Notes under the pieces: generated by a model
The model's input: the letters and a program-made list of their open reading frames with translations, nothing else
What the model was told of the DNA's origin: nothing
Database searches by the model: none
Shown: piece by piece, positions 1 through 11,077 of the stretch
Numbering within the stretch: the first letter of the stretch is position 1
Layout: each line of letters opens with the position of its first letter
Assembly: GCA_002104985.1 (NCBI GenBank)
Contig: MCGO01000013.1
Location: 434,001 to 498,000 of the forward strand
Length of the DNA: 64,000 nt
Reading direction: 5' to 3'
Origin: Rhizoclosmatium globosum
Lineage: Eukaryota > Chytridiomycota > Chytridiomycetes > Chytridiales > Chytriomycetaceae
Translations under genes and position numbers: made by a program

Positions 1-312
1 AAATTTAGTTTCGAGGCAGAGCATCGAATGTTCTGGCAACATCCCAGATCAGAGACCATTGAATAATCTTTCAAGTCATTGAGATTCACTGGATCTAATC
101 TGACGCGTCTTGTACTACGGCGCTGCTAAATGATGTTGCTGTTGTTGAGAATGTACTGACGACCAGGACGAACGTCTTCTTAAGATTATCAGACCGAATG
201 CCTGTGCTCGTCAATATGTTTTATTTCAAATGATTGATGAGAAACTGTTTATTTGGATAAAAAATGAGATCATAGAAGAAAAATGGATTGAAAAAAAATG
301 AACGGTCTAAAT
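1..312. other. Intergenic, no gene seen
   Basis: AT-rich sequence downstream of the minus-strand gene that ends at 313. I see no open frame with protein-like composition and no RNA gene. It probably holds the 3' untranslated end of that gene and the flank of a gene outside the window. Confidence 0.5.
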
Positions 313-2402
313 CTAAAAGACCGTGACATTTGCAAAGTTAGCAACACTCTTAGAATTCGCGATGAGGTTCCACTTTCCGTTTGCATCATAAATGGCATTA
401 TCCAATCCAACACCCCCAGCATGACCATTTGGAAGAATAGCAAGACGGGAAATACAGCAATAATTAGGAATTAGCTTCCAAGGAGCTGTAAGGCCAGACT
501 TAGCGTACACATTGTAATCTGTCCCGATCCCAAAAATTGTTCCTGAACGAATTTCAATGTCAATCACATATCCAGAGTTTGGGACAAGTGTCCACTTTTG
601 GTCATATGTATACAATTGGTTGTCCAAACCAACACCTACTGCCGTGTTATTGGTCTCGTCATAGCTGAAACTTTTGACAGATCCAGAGTTTGGAACCTTG
701 ATGCACCGACTTGAGTCATACAACGAATAGCAGACCTGTAAAGTATAATCGGGTGCCACAATGATAAATTGATTTTGATATTCAACAATGTCAATGGCTT
801 TCACGGTCGTAGGTATTTGCTGCCATAACCCAGTCAAAGACTCAGCACGTTTACCCCAGAGAGAGTGATCAGCGGCGATTCCCAACAGGATATTCACTTG
901 TGGGAGAGATTTAATAGAGGAAACGCTTATAACAGAGCCAGAGTCGGGGACAAGGACCCAAGGAGCTTGAACAGTGACTTTTTGGTACAACTTGTTGTCT
1001 GGCCCCACTCCAAGAATGGTTCCTGTTCTGGTAAGACTCGTTCTGATAACGCAACAACCATTTGGTACTTTAACCCATGGCGCAGTTGGTGACTTAATTG
1101 TCCATAAAGTTCCATCAGGTGCAGTACCGAGTGCACTTCCATCAAGTAAGAGTGTAATGTCAACAACCGAGCCTGCAGTTTGGATTCTTGTCCACGATCC
1201 ATACAGTGACAATCGCAAATAGACTAAATTATCTAAACCAACTCCAATGAATTTTGTGCCATCCGGAGAGGCGTCAATGCTTTTCACTGATCCAGAGTTT
1301 GGTACAACGGCACATTGAAACCACATTGAAAGTCCGGGACATACATATAGTTGATGGTCCGTACCGACTACAACAAATGAAAGGTCTGGAAGCTGCACCA
1401 TATCAAGTGCACGAACTGAGCTTGGAAATGGTTGCCAGAAGTCACCTTTATCCAAAGAATCCCTTTTCCAAAGTGTAAAATCGGGGGCAATCCCAACAAA
1501 GTTATCATTTTGATACATTCCGCCGTCTGATTATGGAGAATAAGCATCTTTCTAATAAAAACAGAAAACTAACTTGTGTAAACCGTGCAAACGCCAAGAT
1601 CTTGCCAAACTCCTTTGAAAAGTATAAAGTTATGTCCGGCATAGTTGACTTGAGTGCCATCAGTTCCAGAGGTTTTTGAACTGTCATAAGCAGCAAAATA
1701 ACACTTTGATGTGAGGGAGGAATCACAAATAGAGTCCGCTTCCCAAACCCCTGACGAGGCCAACCAGATGTTTTCATTGGATCCTGTGAGACTTGCGTAC
1801 GCGCCATAGGTGTACGTGTATCCGTTATTGTAGACAGGGTAGCATCCCATACCTTTACAAATAGGTTAATATCTGTATATTAATTCGCAGCTTTACTTGT
1901 TGACGACGATGCAGCAGCTTCTGCAAACACAGGTTTGCTGTTAGACGAAACTATCGGTTCCGACGCCAATGGTGTGTTTGAGTTGGCACCGCCTTCTAAA
2001 TTTCAGTCAGTCAGGCGGAGACAGAAAATAGAATTACCAGTTTGAGGCATTCTTCCGGAGCTCTTTGGCTTCTGCAAAAATGCATCCCAAGGCAGAGGGC
2101 CACCAGCATTGACTGATGCCACAGTAGGGTTGATAGGTACATCAAAAATGGGTTCCTTCACTGTTAAATTATGACTTCGATTAATAGCGAACATTTATCA
2201 TATAACTGACATGCTTGAACAGGTGCCGGCGCCTCTGGAGCTGCAACGATCTTTGGGGCTGGTTCTAATTTAAATTGAATGTTTGGTGCGCTATCTTGTG
2301 TTAATTGTGTGAGTGCAAGCACTTACCATTGGTCCCGTCGGTGCTCCAAAAAGACGCGCAGACGCTGTTGGAAACTGCAAAAAGAGCAAGCAACACAACC
2401 AT
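313..2402 (-). CDS. Secreted tectonin-type beta-propeller lectin-like protein
   Basis: I reconstruct six exons (about 2402-2327, 2264-2211, 2160-2038, 1995-1897, 1852-1574, 1526-313). GT-AG introns of 42-62 nt join them and keep one frame throughout. The first exon encodes a hydrophobic signal peptide (MVVLLALFAVSNSVCA). A Pro/Ala/Ser-rich linker follows, then a ~95-residue module rich in Tyr, Trp and Cys that looks carbohydrate-binding but that I cannot assign. The last ~400 residues carry about ten repeats built around 'VPNSGSV' and 'GLDNxLY', the pattern of tectonin/tachylectin beta-propellers, which often bind glycans. An extracellular or wall-associated lectin role is inferred. An intracellular role is unlikely given the signal peptide. 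Confidence 0.8.
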
Positions 2403-2779
2403 GATGATTGAGTGTGATTTTAGGGGGAAACGTTGGAGGAGATTGGTGTGCGAACTTATTCAGTGGACTTAGGGTTTTACCGAAAATCGCGGTGATATAC
2501 GAACAGGATCAACATTTATGAGAAATAATATGTTCATAAGCTTAGATGTACCATCTACTTCCAACTTCCCCGTCCCCATTGTCGTTGGTAAAAACCAGCT
2601 TACTTCTTGCCATCAACAGCCCTCAGTAACGGAAACACTTGGTAGACGTGAAACATGCTTGTACCTCAACGCCAATAATTTGACTTGGATAAAGATGCAA
2701 CGAAGCCCCAAAAGTCGTGTACAAAAATCAGCAGTGCATCAAAAAATGGTGAACACCGATGTCAATGACGACATCACAT

Positions 2780-3050
2780 TCGCTGAACTCCTTTCCGTAA
2801 ATCCTTTTTACTCTCAGGTTCATCAGAAGCTATAAATTGCTCCAATCATCGTATGAATCACTGAAGGCGAAGATATTACCAATGCAACAAAGAAGGAAAT
2901 TATGTCCTACTTACATTCTGCCAAAGCTTGGTGATTACTACAATCTTCAAGAATTAAGTTTATTGCGTTCTGATTTGCTGGAACGATTCCTAAAGAGTCG
3001 GGACAGTTTGTTAAGAGTTCCTGAACAATTACTTCGGTTGAATTTATAGC
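2780..3050 (+). pseudogene. Decayed relic of an F-box/LRR gene
   Basis: Short pieces in changing frames match the intact LRR genes of this window, in the right order. They are LQSSYESLKAK (coiled coil, from 2840), NATKKEIMSYLHSAKAW (start of the F-box, from 2878, with the usual intervening residues missing), a leucine-rich NLQEL segment near 2940-2980 and GTIPKESGQFVKS (LRR, from 2980). Stops and internal deletions separate them. The relic lies just upstream of and in the same direction as the intact paralogue at 3157, so it is probably the remains of a tandem duplicate. The upstream boundary is uncertain. The end of the open frame at 2518-2835 may be part of it. Confidence 0.65.
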
Positions 3051-3156
3051 AACAACTTAAACACCATTGTCGATTTGAAGAAAGGCCATTGGCCGCGACG
3101 ACCCAACTTCAACGGCCAAAAGAGCCCATTAATTAATAATTGTGTAGAAAAAAGCA

Positions 3157-4248
3157 ATGAATTGTAACAAACAACCCAACAATCCACCAGCTAGCAAACG
3201 TCGAAAGTCGAATGACACCATTCATGCCAGTAACCACATTGGCGAAAGTACCCGAACTAAACCTGCGCCAGGATCAACTGAAACCCCAACCGCAGCAATC
3301 GATCTGGATCAACCGAAAAAACAAACCGTCGCCCAACTAACAACCCTCCCATTGGAACTCGTAGCTCAAATCATGAGCTGGATCCGTCCAACCAAAGTGT
3401 GGCCCTTACGCGGGCTATCAAAGGCATTCAACAACCTCATAAGTTCCACGAGCTTCGCTTCCCTCAACCTCGATCGCATTCTTCCCTCCGACGCAGGATC
3501 AAGCGTATATTACAAACTTGGAAAGGTCTTTGACGGCCCTGAATCATATCAATCCGAATATGTTCGAAAGTACTTGATTGATTGCTGCACCATCCGAATC
3601 TACCAAGAATTTCCACACCCGATTCCCAAGATTTGGTTGCGTGAGCTCAAAAACCTCGTGCATTGGAAGATGAGCCAGTGTGGCTTGGTGGGAACCATTC
3701 CTCATGAAATCGGCAACTTGAATAACCTCGAAACGCTGGAGTTCTTTGATAACAAGCTGGTTGGAGAGATTCCTTCGACTATTGGAAATCTTGGTCGTTT
3801 GACGAGTTTGGTGTTGTCTGAGAAGCGACTTGAGGGGTACCTCCCTTCGGAACTGGGGAATCTCGTGTTGCTCACAAACCTCGAGATAACTTGTAAAAAT
3901 GTGATGGGTCCTATTCCTGTTGAAATTGGGAACTTGACCAAACTTGAGGTGTTGAAGTTGTCTTTCAAGAAGAATCGTTTGGTGCCAAACCACCTTCCCC
4001 GAGAGCTTGGAAAACTCACTAGTCTTGTACTTTTAGATATAAATTGTTGTAAGTTGGATGGAACTATTCCGCTCGAATTTGGGGAGCTAGTGCATTTACG
4101 GCATATTGACTTGAGTAGAAACAACTTGAACGGACCAGTACCTGCAGAATTCACGCAGCTTGCCTTTGATTTTTGTGGCTTCTACGGAAATCCAAAGTTA
4201 TCATTTCCATTTCCGGTACCTGCAGACTGGTTTGTTAACCAGGCCTGA
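3157..4248 (+). CDS. F-box protein with plant-type leucine-rich repeats
   Basis: Single-exon gene of 363 residues. The N-terminus is polar with a basic patch (SKRRKS, 13-18) that could be a nuclear signal. Residues ~61-105 (LPLELVAQIMSWIRP...VWPLRGLSKAF) read as an F-box. A linker with SYQSEY follows, then six or so LRRs of the LxGxIPxExGxLxxL type (~175-335), and a C-terminal stretch with N-P-x-L-x-F-x-F-P-V-P-x-x-W. F-box proteins usually link substrates to SCF ubiquitin ligases and the LRRs would be the substrate-binding part. That role is inferred. The upstream relic and five other paralogues in the window show an expanded family. Confidence 0.8.
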   Translation: MNCNKQPNNPPASKRRKSNDTIHASNHIGESTRTKPAPGSTETPTAAIDLDQPKKQTVAQLTTLPLELVAQIMSWIRPTKVWPLRGLSKAFNNLISSTSFASLNLDRILPSDAGSSVYYKLGKVFDGPESYQSEYVRKYLIDCCTIRIYQEFPHPIPKIWLRELKNLVHWKMSQCGLVGTIPHEIGNLNNLETLEFFDNKLVGEIPSTIGNLGRLTSLVLSEKRLEGYLPSELGNLVLLTNLEITCKNVMGPIPVEIGNLTKLEVLKLSFKKNRLVPNHLPRELGKLTSLVLLDINCCKLDGTIPLEFGELVHLRHIDLSRNNLNGPVPAEFTQLAFDFCGFYGNPKLSFPFPVPADWFVNQA

Positions 4249-4830
4249 GAAGCACCGGTCCAGTTCAACTTGAAAAGATTAAGAAGAAAGAAAGAAAGGG
4301 AGAGGGGATTTGGAATACGGATAATAAAAAGCGCGAAAAAATAGAAACAACTAGCTCCTTCTGTAAACTGGAATGTTTGAGAGTGTGTTGTTTGGATTCA
4401 CTCAGTTTATTGTGAGCTTAACGACTCTTCAACACAATATGACAAGCGTAAAATGCGAGAATATATATGTTTATTGAAATAGAACATCTCTTTCATTATT
4501 ACTTTGTCAGCTGATGTTAGAACTTGAAAAAAGTAGGAATAATCGAGAATCTACCGCCAGAACGGTAGAAGCAGCGACTGAAAAGAAAAGGCGTGTGAGT
4601 AATTTAAAACTGGAAAAATGTATTTACGGTCGTATTTGATGCTGTTCCGGAGTGGGGTGAGGGTCTATTCTGAGAATATGAGTGTGTTAAAATAAAATAT
4701 ATAACATTTTCGTAGCTTTTGGTAGCTTTTGGAGCGACATTCAATTGGGATTGTGCTTGAACCACAACTAAAATCAAACTGTGCAATTACTTTATTTGAA
4801 TAATGGCATCTTGATAAAGGTTGGATTTTT
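4249..4830. other. Intergenic, convergent gene ends
   Basis: This lies between the stop of the LRR gene and the stop of the minus-strand DUG1 gene, so it should hold two 3' ends. It is AT-rich. The small open frames in it have no recognisable protein features. No RNA gene or terminator hairpin was recognised. Confidence 0.5.
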
Positions 4831-6447
4831 TTACTTTGGAACAGCAGCAACTTCCTCCAAGTAAGTAGCAAGTAACTTGATTCCCTCAATGTAGTTGAAC
4901 AAGTCAATCTTTTCGTTTGTTGAGTGAGCACCGTCATCACTGCGTCCCATGGGGAGAAGCAAGACGGACTTGTTCAAAGCCTCTTGGAATGTCAAGGTGA
5001 CTGGGATAGAACCACCTTCGCGAGTCAAGTCTGGGGAAGTCTTGAACACTTTTTCGATGGCGGATCTGGCGGCGACTGATGAGGGTGAGATGGCGAAGAT
5101 GAGTAATTCAAAACAAAAACAACGAATAAAAAGAGATTCATACCAAAGTTCCAGTTGTTGACATCAGCAACCCAACACTTTCCACCCTGTGGAGCCTCAA
5201 ACTTGAGGGTGTTTCTGCTCTTGAGCTTCTTGAATTCGCTTTCAACGTGGGTCTTGACGATTTCAGCGATACGCTCAGGTGTCTGGTTAGGCACGGAACG
5301 GATAGAGAACTTTCCAATGACCTTGGCAGGAATAACAGTCTTGGCACCTGGCGCGTAGAAGGCACCTTCAATACCGTGCAAAGAAAGGGATGGGAATCTC
5401 CATCTATGCATCAAAGTGTCACGAACGGACTCGTGGATGGTAGTTTCAGATTCAGTGGCATTGTGAATGTCAGTGAGAGTGAAGTCGAGTCCTTGGTACA
5501 ACTTGTTCTCGTCTTCAGTAACAGGCGCAACATCGTCGTAGATTCCTGGAATCAGAATCTTTCCGTCAGGAGAAACGAGCTTTGACATGATGTGGATCAA
5601 ATCGGTCATTGGTTCGTGGACAGTTCCTCCAAAGACACCAGAGTGGAGGTCCTTGGCTGGACCGTGGATTTCGAGCATAAAGTAGGAGACTCCACGGAGA
5701 CCGTAGGTCAAACATGGCTTCTTTGTTCCCAACCAGTCTAATTATTTTGTGTTTGGTCAGGCTTGAACGGGTTAGAACCAAAGCACTCACAGTTGTCACT
5801 GATGCACACACAGTCCACATTCTTGAAGTATCTGTCGGCCTCCTTGAAGATAATATCGTCCAAGCCTTCCGAACCAGATTCCTCCATTCCCTCGAAGCAG
5901 ACCTTCAAGTTGACGGGCAACTCCTTCCCCAGGGCCTTGTATGCCTCGACAACCCACAGCCACGACAGAATCGGGGCCTTGTCGTCCGTTGAGCCGCGTC
6001 CGTAGATGCGACCGGTCTCCTTCTCGTGCACCATCTGGAAGGGCTCGTACTTCCAGCCGTCGTCCTTTAAGGCTGGCTGGACATCGTAGTGGCCGTAAAC
6101 GAGGACTGTCGGCTTGTTATTGTCTTCGCCGAAAGTGGCGAGCACGACCGGCGGAAGGTCGAGCTCGTGGCCCTGGAGCGTCTGTTTGCCCGGAAGGTGC
6201 TCTTCGATCGCGCTGAACCCGAGCCGGACGAGCTCTGTCTTGAGCCACGCGCCCATGCGGAACACGTCGCTTCGGTGGGAGGCATCGCCGGAGATGCTGA
6301 AGGAGAGTTAGTTGTTTGTGGTTGTTCGTGTTACTATGTACAAGAGAGAGAGAGAGAGAGAGCTCACCTGGGAATCGCTATCGCTTCGCCAAGTCGGTCA
6401 ATGTACTTTTGCGTGTTGGCGTCAATGTGCGCGTAGACGGACTCCAT
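4831..6447 (-). CDS. DUG1: M20 family cytosolic dipeptidase (Dug1/CNDP2 type)
   Basis: Four exons encode a peptidase of about 475 residues with no signal peptide, so probably cytosolic. The metal-site motifs of the M20A family are present in order: GHYDVQP (His and Asp), [10 protein letters not shown] (bridging Asp), [10 protein letters not shown] (catalytic and metal Glu), CISDN (Asp) and, near the C-terminus, [14 protein letters not shown] (His). Family knowledge: Dug1 hydrolyses Cys-Gly and other dipeptides with Zn or Mn and takes part in glutathione turnover. The start at 6447 (MESVYAHI) gives the usual N-terminus. The exon-intron joins near 5745, 5110 and 6300-6368 are supported by GT-AG signals and continuous homology. 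Confidence 0.93.
6343..6362. repeat. (AG)10 microsatellite in an intron
   Basis: Ten uninterrupted AG units, CT on the coding strand, lie just inside the 5' end of the first DUG1 intron, directly after its GTGAGC donor. Being intronic, length changes would not alter the protein. Confidence 0.9.
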
Positions 6448-7000
6448 GTTTGGTTGTTCGGTAGTTGTTTGGTTGTTTTGCCCTTTTGCTCAACGCCACC
6501 TCTTTCCGTCCTTTTCCGAGTTATTCCTTTATCTGGGTTTAATTTTGTGAATTCATTTAAAGAAGAAAGGAAAAGAAGATTGCTCACGTGGCTGGCTGTC
6601 CATGAGAATTGGTCGATATGAGCTTGCACTTTCTCGTCGAAGTTACTGGAACGACTTACATGTGACAGGACGATCTGAATAATATGGCTGGTGATTATTC
6701 AGTTGGGTCGCCGCTTCAGCTGAATAATCACGAATATTTATAAATTTGTGCCTCCTCTGCCCGTGCCAGAAAGTTCCAAAAACAGATCCCAAAGCATGTG
6801 TTTCCAGACAAAGTGTAGCAAGTGTAGCAAGATTACCTGGGGAGGATGTGGAAAGCACATCGAGTCCGCGATGGCTGGAGTCAAGGAGGAAGACAAGTGC
6901 AAGTGTCCACGTTAACCTTGATTCGAACTTTCGAAGCCAATTCAATGAGTCATTTGTACAAACAGAAACCATCTTATTCACTTCCATAATAAAGCACTTA
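6448..7000. other. Intergenic between DUG1 and ARF, no gene supported
   Basis: Holds the DUG1 promoter (minus strand, from 6448 upward) and the 3' end of the ARF gene. Two overlapping antiparallel open frames (6643-6987 minus, 6746-7009 plus) exist, but neither has a domain, signal peptide or family resemblance that I can see. A tandem AGTGTAGCA-type duplication occurs near 6812-6832. Confidence 0.4.
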
Positions 7001-7691
<691 letters not shown>

Positions 7692-7928
7692 AATTTTTAT
7701 TTGATTGTTTTCGTTTAGTGCAATGTGTTTGACTTTTAAGAATCAGGCAGAACTGCCACGTATTTCGTGTCCGTTCCACGTCCATGACAACTCCACACAA
7801 ATCTCACACCTCACTCGCAAGTTTTCAAATATTGTCTGAAAGAAGGATATCGTTGCAACAAACGGGGAGACGCACCACCCACTCCTCATAATTCTTCCCA
7901 AGATATTCTCTGATCATTGATGATTCGT

Positions 7929-8614
7929 TTATACTTCATAGTATAACCCTTCTCCCGTCGGTGCACATGAAGATTGTATATGCCACTTTCTTGATTTCAA
8001 ATCATTCAATTGGAGCCTCTCAGCGATTTCTGCCGACTTCATGGCGTTTGGTAAGTCTTGCTTATTTGCCAGGACGAGAAGATCAACTCCTTTTAGCACT
8101 TCTTCTGACATCAACTGCTTCAACTCATTATGTGCCTCCTCGATTCTGTCACGGTCGTTCGAGTCAATCACAAAGACGATTCCATTTGTATTGGCGTAAT
8201 CTTGAAGGTTTCATAGGTAAGTTATCGTTAACAGGCATAAGACACAACTCTCATCCTTCACATACAATGTTTCCAAAGAGGACGCAGTTCGTTTTTTCCA
8301 GCCACATCCCAGAAGCTAAAGGTTATGCCCTTATGTTCGATACTTTCGATGTTGAATGCAACAGTTGGGACTGTTGCGACCAGTTCACCAAGTTTGAGCT
8401 TGTACAACAACGTCGTCTTTCCGGAACCATCCAAACCAACCTGAATCCATGTTAGAGGAAACGCTTGAAGTTAGGACTCATACCAATAGGAGTTTGACTT
8501 GTTTCGATGGCCGAAGCTGTTCGACATTGTACCAGACTCCAATTAGAACGAAGGTAACCTGTTGATTGTCAATGAATCACTTACCCGTTGGAAGAGCGAC
8601 AGTGGAATACCCAT
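7929..8614 (-). CDS. Diverged ARF-like GTPase, tandem duplicate
   Basis: It has the same exon layout and the same N-terminus style ([10 protein letters not shown], Gly2 kept) as the adjacent ARF gene. The P-loop GLDGSGKTT and NKQD motif are intact. Three key places differ. Switch I reads TVPTVAFN instead of TIPTIGFN. Switch II reads [13 protein letters not shown], so the catalytic Gln of D-x-G-G-Q is Lys. The protein stops at GLYYEV, about eight residues before the usual C-terminus. It may bind GTP but is unlikely to hydrolyse it normally. It could be a neofunctionalised ARF-like protein or an early decaying copy. Confidence 0.8.
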
Positions 8615-8694
8615 ACTATTGAATTATTATTTAAAATAAAACCGATTTCATTAAACACATGTGGAGCTAAACAGAGCTAAATCACAAACCCTTC

Positions 8695-9465
8695 TCATTC
8701 ATAATTTCTCAAATATTGTCTGATGGATGGGTATCGCTGCAACAAACGCTCCACCCACTCCGCAATTTCCTTCCCTTGATCCTCCCAAATCTCCTTCGCC
8801 AACTTCGGGTTATTGTTTCTGCACATTGCATACCGCCCAAAAACAACATAATCCACGAATCCAGGCTCCTCACCCTGCAAAAACTCGCCAGGCCTATTCT
8901 TGAGAGACGCAATCAAAGGCAAGACGTTCGCCTTGACTCGGGTCAACAAATCCTGCTCCTCCTTACGTGCAAGCATTTTTTTCAATCCATCTGGACCCCA
9001 TTTAGCGTCAGAGACAAAGTAGTCTCGGTTGGGTCCCGGGACAACACGTTTTTGAATGTCATCAACAATAATGTCGAGCCAGACGGCCCATTCCGGGTCT
9101 GAGTCGCCTAGACCTTGGTCCATCATGAATGCATACGCCTTTCCTGCTTTCACGACGGCAGGGGAAGAGTCCTTGCTTCCGGAAAAGAGGGATGGACGGT
9201 CTGGATAGGTTGCTTCCAGGTATTCAGCGATTTGGAAGGATCCACAGAGCAGCTTTCCATCGGGGAGCTCGATTGCTGGACTTGTTGCCTTGACTCCACC
9301 GTTCCGTTCCGTCAATTTGGTGCGAACATCCCAATGTGTAACTTCCTCGATCTCGACAGAGATGCCTTTATGAAGGAGACTGAGGTGTGCCTTCCATCCG
9401 TTTGGTCCTCCGTAGAAATGGCGGTCGGCTCCTTCGGCGTCAAACACGAGTTCATAGAATTTCAT
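8695..9465 (-). CDS. Glutathione S-transferase family protein
   Basis: Single exon, 256 residues. Residues 1-85 fit a GST thioredoxin-like N-domain (GPNGWKAHLSLLHKG, then SPAIELPDGKLLCGSFQIAEYLE, in which the conserved Ser of the glutathione-binding site appears as GSF). Residues ~100-250 form the helical C-domain. The pattern is closest to the fungal GST group annotated as UstS-like, related to bacterial beta-etherases, but that subgroup call is tentative. No signal peptide, so probably cytosolic. A detoxification or small-molecule role is inferred. Confidence 0.8.
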   Translation of the reverse strand: MKFYELVFDAEGADRHFYGGPNGWKAHLSLLHKGISVEIEEVTHWDVRTKLTERNGGVKATSPAIELPDGKLLCGSFQIAEYLEATYPDRPSLFSGSKDSSPAVVKAGKAYAFMMDQGLGDSDPEWAVWLDIIVDDIQKRVVPGPNRDYFVSDAKWGPDGLKKMLARKEEQDLLTRVKANVLPLIASLKNRPGEFLQGEEPGFVDYVVFGRYAMCRNNNPKLAKEIWEDQGKEIAEWVERLLQRYPSIRQYLRNYE

Positions 9466-9573
9466 GGTGAGTTTTTCGTGATATCACTTGTGATTCGGAA
9501 TCCAACTTATTGGTTCAAATCAACGGCAAATCAATCAATCAGCCAATCGTTTAATATTAATTAATTTCTTAAA

Positions 9574-10167
9574 TCAGTTGTGAGCAAGGAGCGTAATGGA
9601 CGGGTAAACAGGTTGTGTGCAAATATTGTTCACACATTGCAGAACACCGCTACAGAGCGCTTCTTTTGGGCCAGATCCACAATCTTCTCCTTCAAGAGCC
9701 CAAAATCTACAGACTCCATCTACACAGTCTACCCCATACTCACAAACGGTTGTGTTTGCTGGGTCCACATCAGAGCAGAAACCTCCAATCCGACTTGTAT
9801 GGACAATATATTGACACGTTGCACCGAGACCTCCTTGAACAGGGTGGGTTGGTCCTTTGCATTCAAGGCCTGGCCCACAGACGGCTGGATGTTTGCTATG
9901 GTCGCCGCATTCTTCGTCGAGTCTTCGAACGCGAAGTTGGCAGGTTCCTTTGTAACATTTGAGTCCTTCTTCGCACGTGTTGTGTTGCTTTGGGTAACGT
10001 ACGCAAGTTCCGTTTATTCCTGGGGAGAAGGATGTCAAAAGTTGCTGTTAGAGGGAAACATCTGTCATACCATTGATTGGACCATCAATGAACCAGGGCG
10101 GAAGAGGACGCGCTGGGAAACAGATAGCAGTAGAGACGAGTAGAAAGTGGAGGAGATAAAGGATCAT
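9574..10167 (-). CDS. Secreted cysteine-rich protein 1
   Basis: Two exons (10167 to about 10071 and about 10020 to 9574). The first encodes a signal peptide (MILYLLHFLLVSTAIC). The mature part has about 20 cysteines in repeating blocks such as EGLKCYKGTC, ECGDHSK..CGPGLEC and GGFCSDVDPA..CEYGVDCVDGVC. The spacing resembles Dickkopf-type or EGF-like disulfide modules, but I cannot assign a named domain. No GPI signal is evident. Three relatives lie at 10258, 13056 and 16129, so this is one member of a local family. Function is unknown. Confidence 0.78.
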
Positions 10168-10257
10168 GTGTTAGCGCCGATGCAGCGAATGCAGGTTCGT
10201 TTGTTTATTCGGTGACAATTCCAGACTGAAATGTAAAACATCCAGGCTCTTCCATCA

Positions 10258-10971
10258 CTAATTATGAAGTACTTTTGCCAAAATCATATCCTGGTCCATA
10301 CAGATTCCCGTAACACATTCCAAAGAACTCAAACAGAATGGTGCAGTGAAACCGGCCACAGCACTACCACCACAAACTTCTCCCTTCGCAGCGAAAGAAT
10401 CCTTACACCGGTTCACAGCTTGCTTCGACGCAGTCGTTCCAACGCGTACACACTGGAGTGCACCACCACAAACAAACTGATCAAGCGAATCACCACACTC
10501 TGCATCCAACTCAACAGGTCCTTTACGACAAATAGAAGCCTTCCCAGCCGCGTAACACACAGACCCCTCCACACACGAAATGGGGAACTCCCCATCCAAC
10601 TCACAGGTACCCCCAACAGCAGCCGGCGCGGGTAAGCAAACCGCCGGTGTGCCTGGGTTCCCAGGCGTGCATACGAGACCATCGTTACAGCCATACCCAT
10701 GAACTCCAGGCGCGACGCTATCCGCGCCGCAGAAACGCCCTTTTTGGCGGAGACGTTGGGAGCATACGGTTTCGGTTGCTGGAGTGCCTGGAAGGGCTTT
10801 GCAGACGTATCCGGGCTCGCATTGGACGGCGTGAGGTTTTGTGCGGGCCCAGCCACAGACTTCGTTGAGTTTGCGGTAAAAGGGGGCGTTCCAGTTATCA
10901 GGGGAACCTTCGTTTTGGGCGAGGGTTGAAGGTGTGAGGAGTAGAGCGAAGAAGAGGAGGAAAGGGGTCAT
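10258..10971 (-). CDS. Secreted cysteine-rich protein 2
   Basis: Single exon, 237 residues, with a clear signal peptide (MTPFLLFFALLLTPSTLA). It has four to five repeats of the same Cys pattern as its neighbours: VCGWARTK..CEPGYVCKA, GRFCGADS..GYGCNDGLVC, GGTCELDGE..CVEGSVC, ECGDSLDQFVCGGALQC and EVCGGS..FCLSSLECVTGIC. Each repeat pairs a G-x-x-C-G/E start with a 'G-L/V-x-C' end. It lies downstream of and parallel to the copy ending at 9574. Probably disulfide-rich and extracellular. Binding partner unknown. Confidence 0.8.
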   Translation of the reverse strand: MTPFLLFFALLLTPSTLAQNEGSPDNWNAPFYRKLNEVCGWARTKPHAVQCEPGYVCKALPGTPATETVCSQRLRQKGRFCGADSVAPGVHGYGCNDGLVCTPGNPGTPAVCLPAPAAVGGTCELDGEFPISCVEGSVCYAAGKASICRKGPVELDAECGDSLDQFVCGGALQCVRVGTTASKQAVNRCKDSFAAKGEVCGGSAVAGFTAPFCLSSLECVTGICMDQDMILAKVLHN

Positions 10972-11077
10972 TGTTTTGATTCGTGTTCTTTTTTGATGTT
11001 CGACGTGACAATTCTCATAAAGGGTATATTTGCCAAGAAAATAACAACAAAAGAGAGACGATCAAAAGAAAACAAAC

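Noticed and set aside
2518..2835. 105-residue open frame on the plus strand
   Set aside because: No domain or signal peptide. Only its end may align with the coiled coil of the LRR relic, so it was not called as a gene.
6643..6987. 114-residue minus-strand open frame between DUG1 and ARF
   Set aside because: Composition is not protein-like, there is no family resemblance, and a similar-sized frame overlaps on the other strand.
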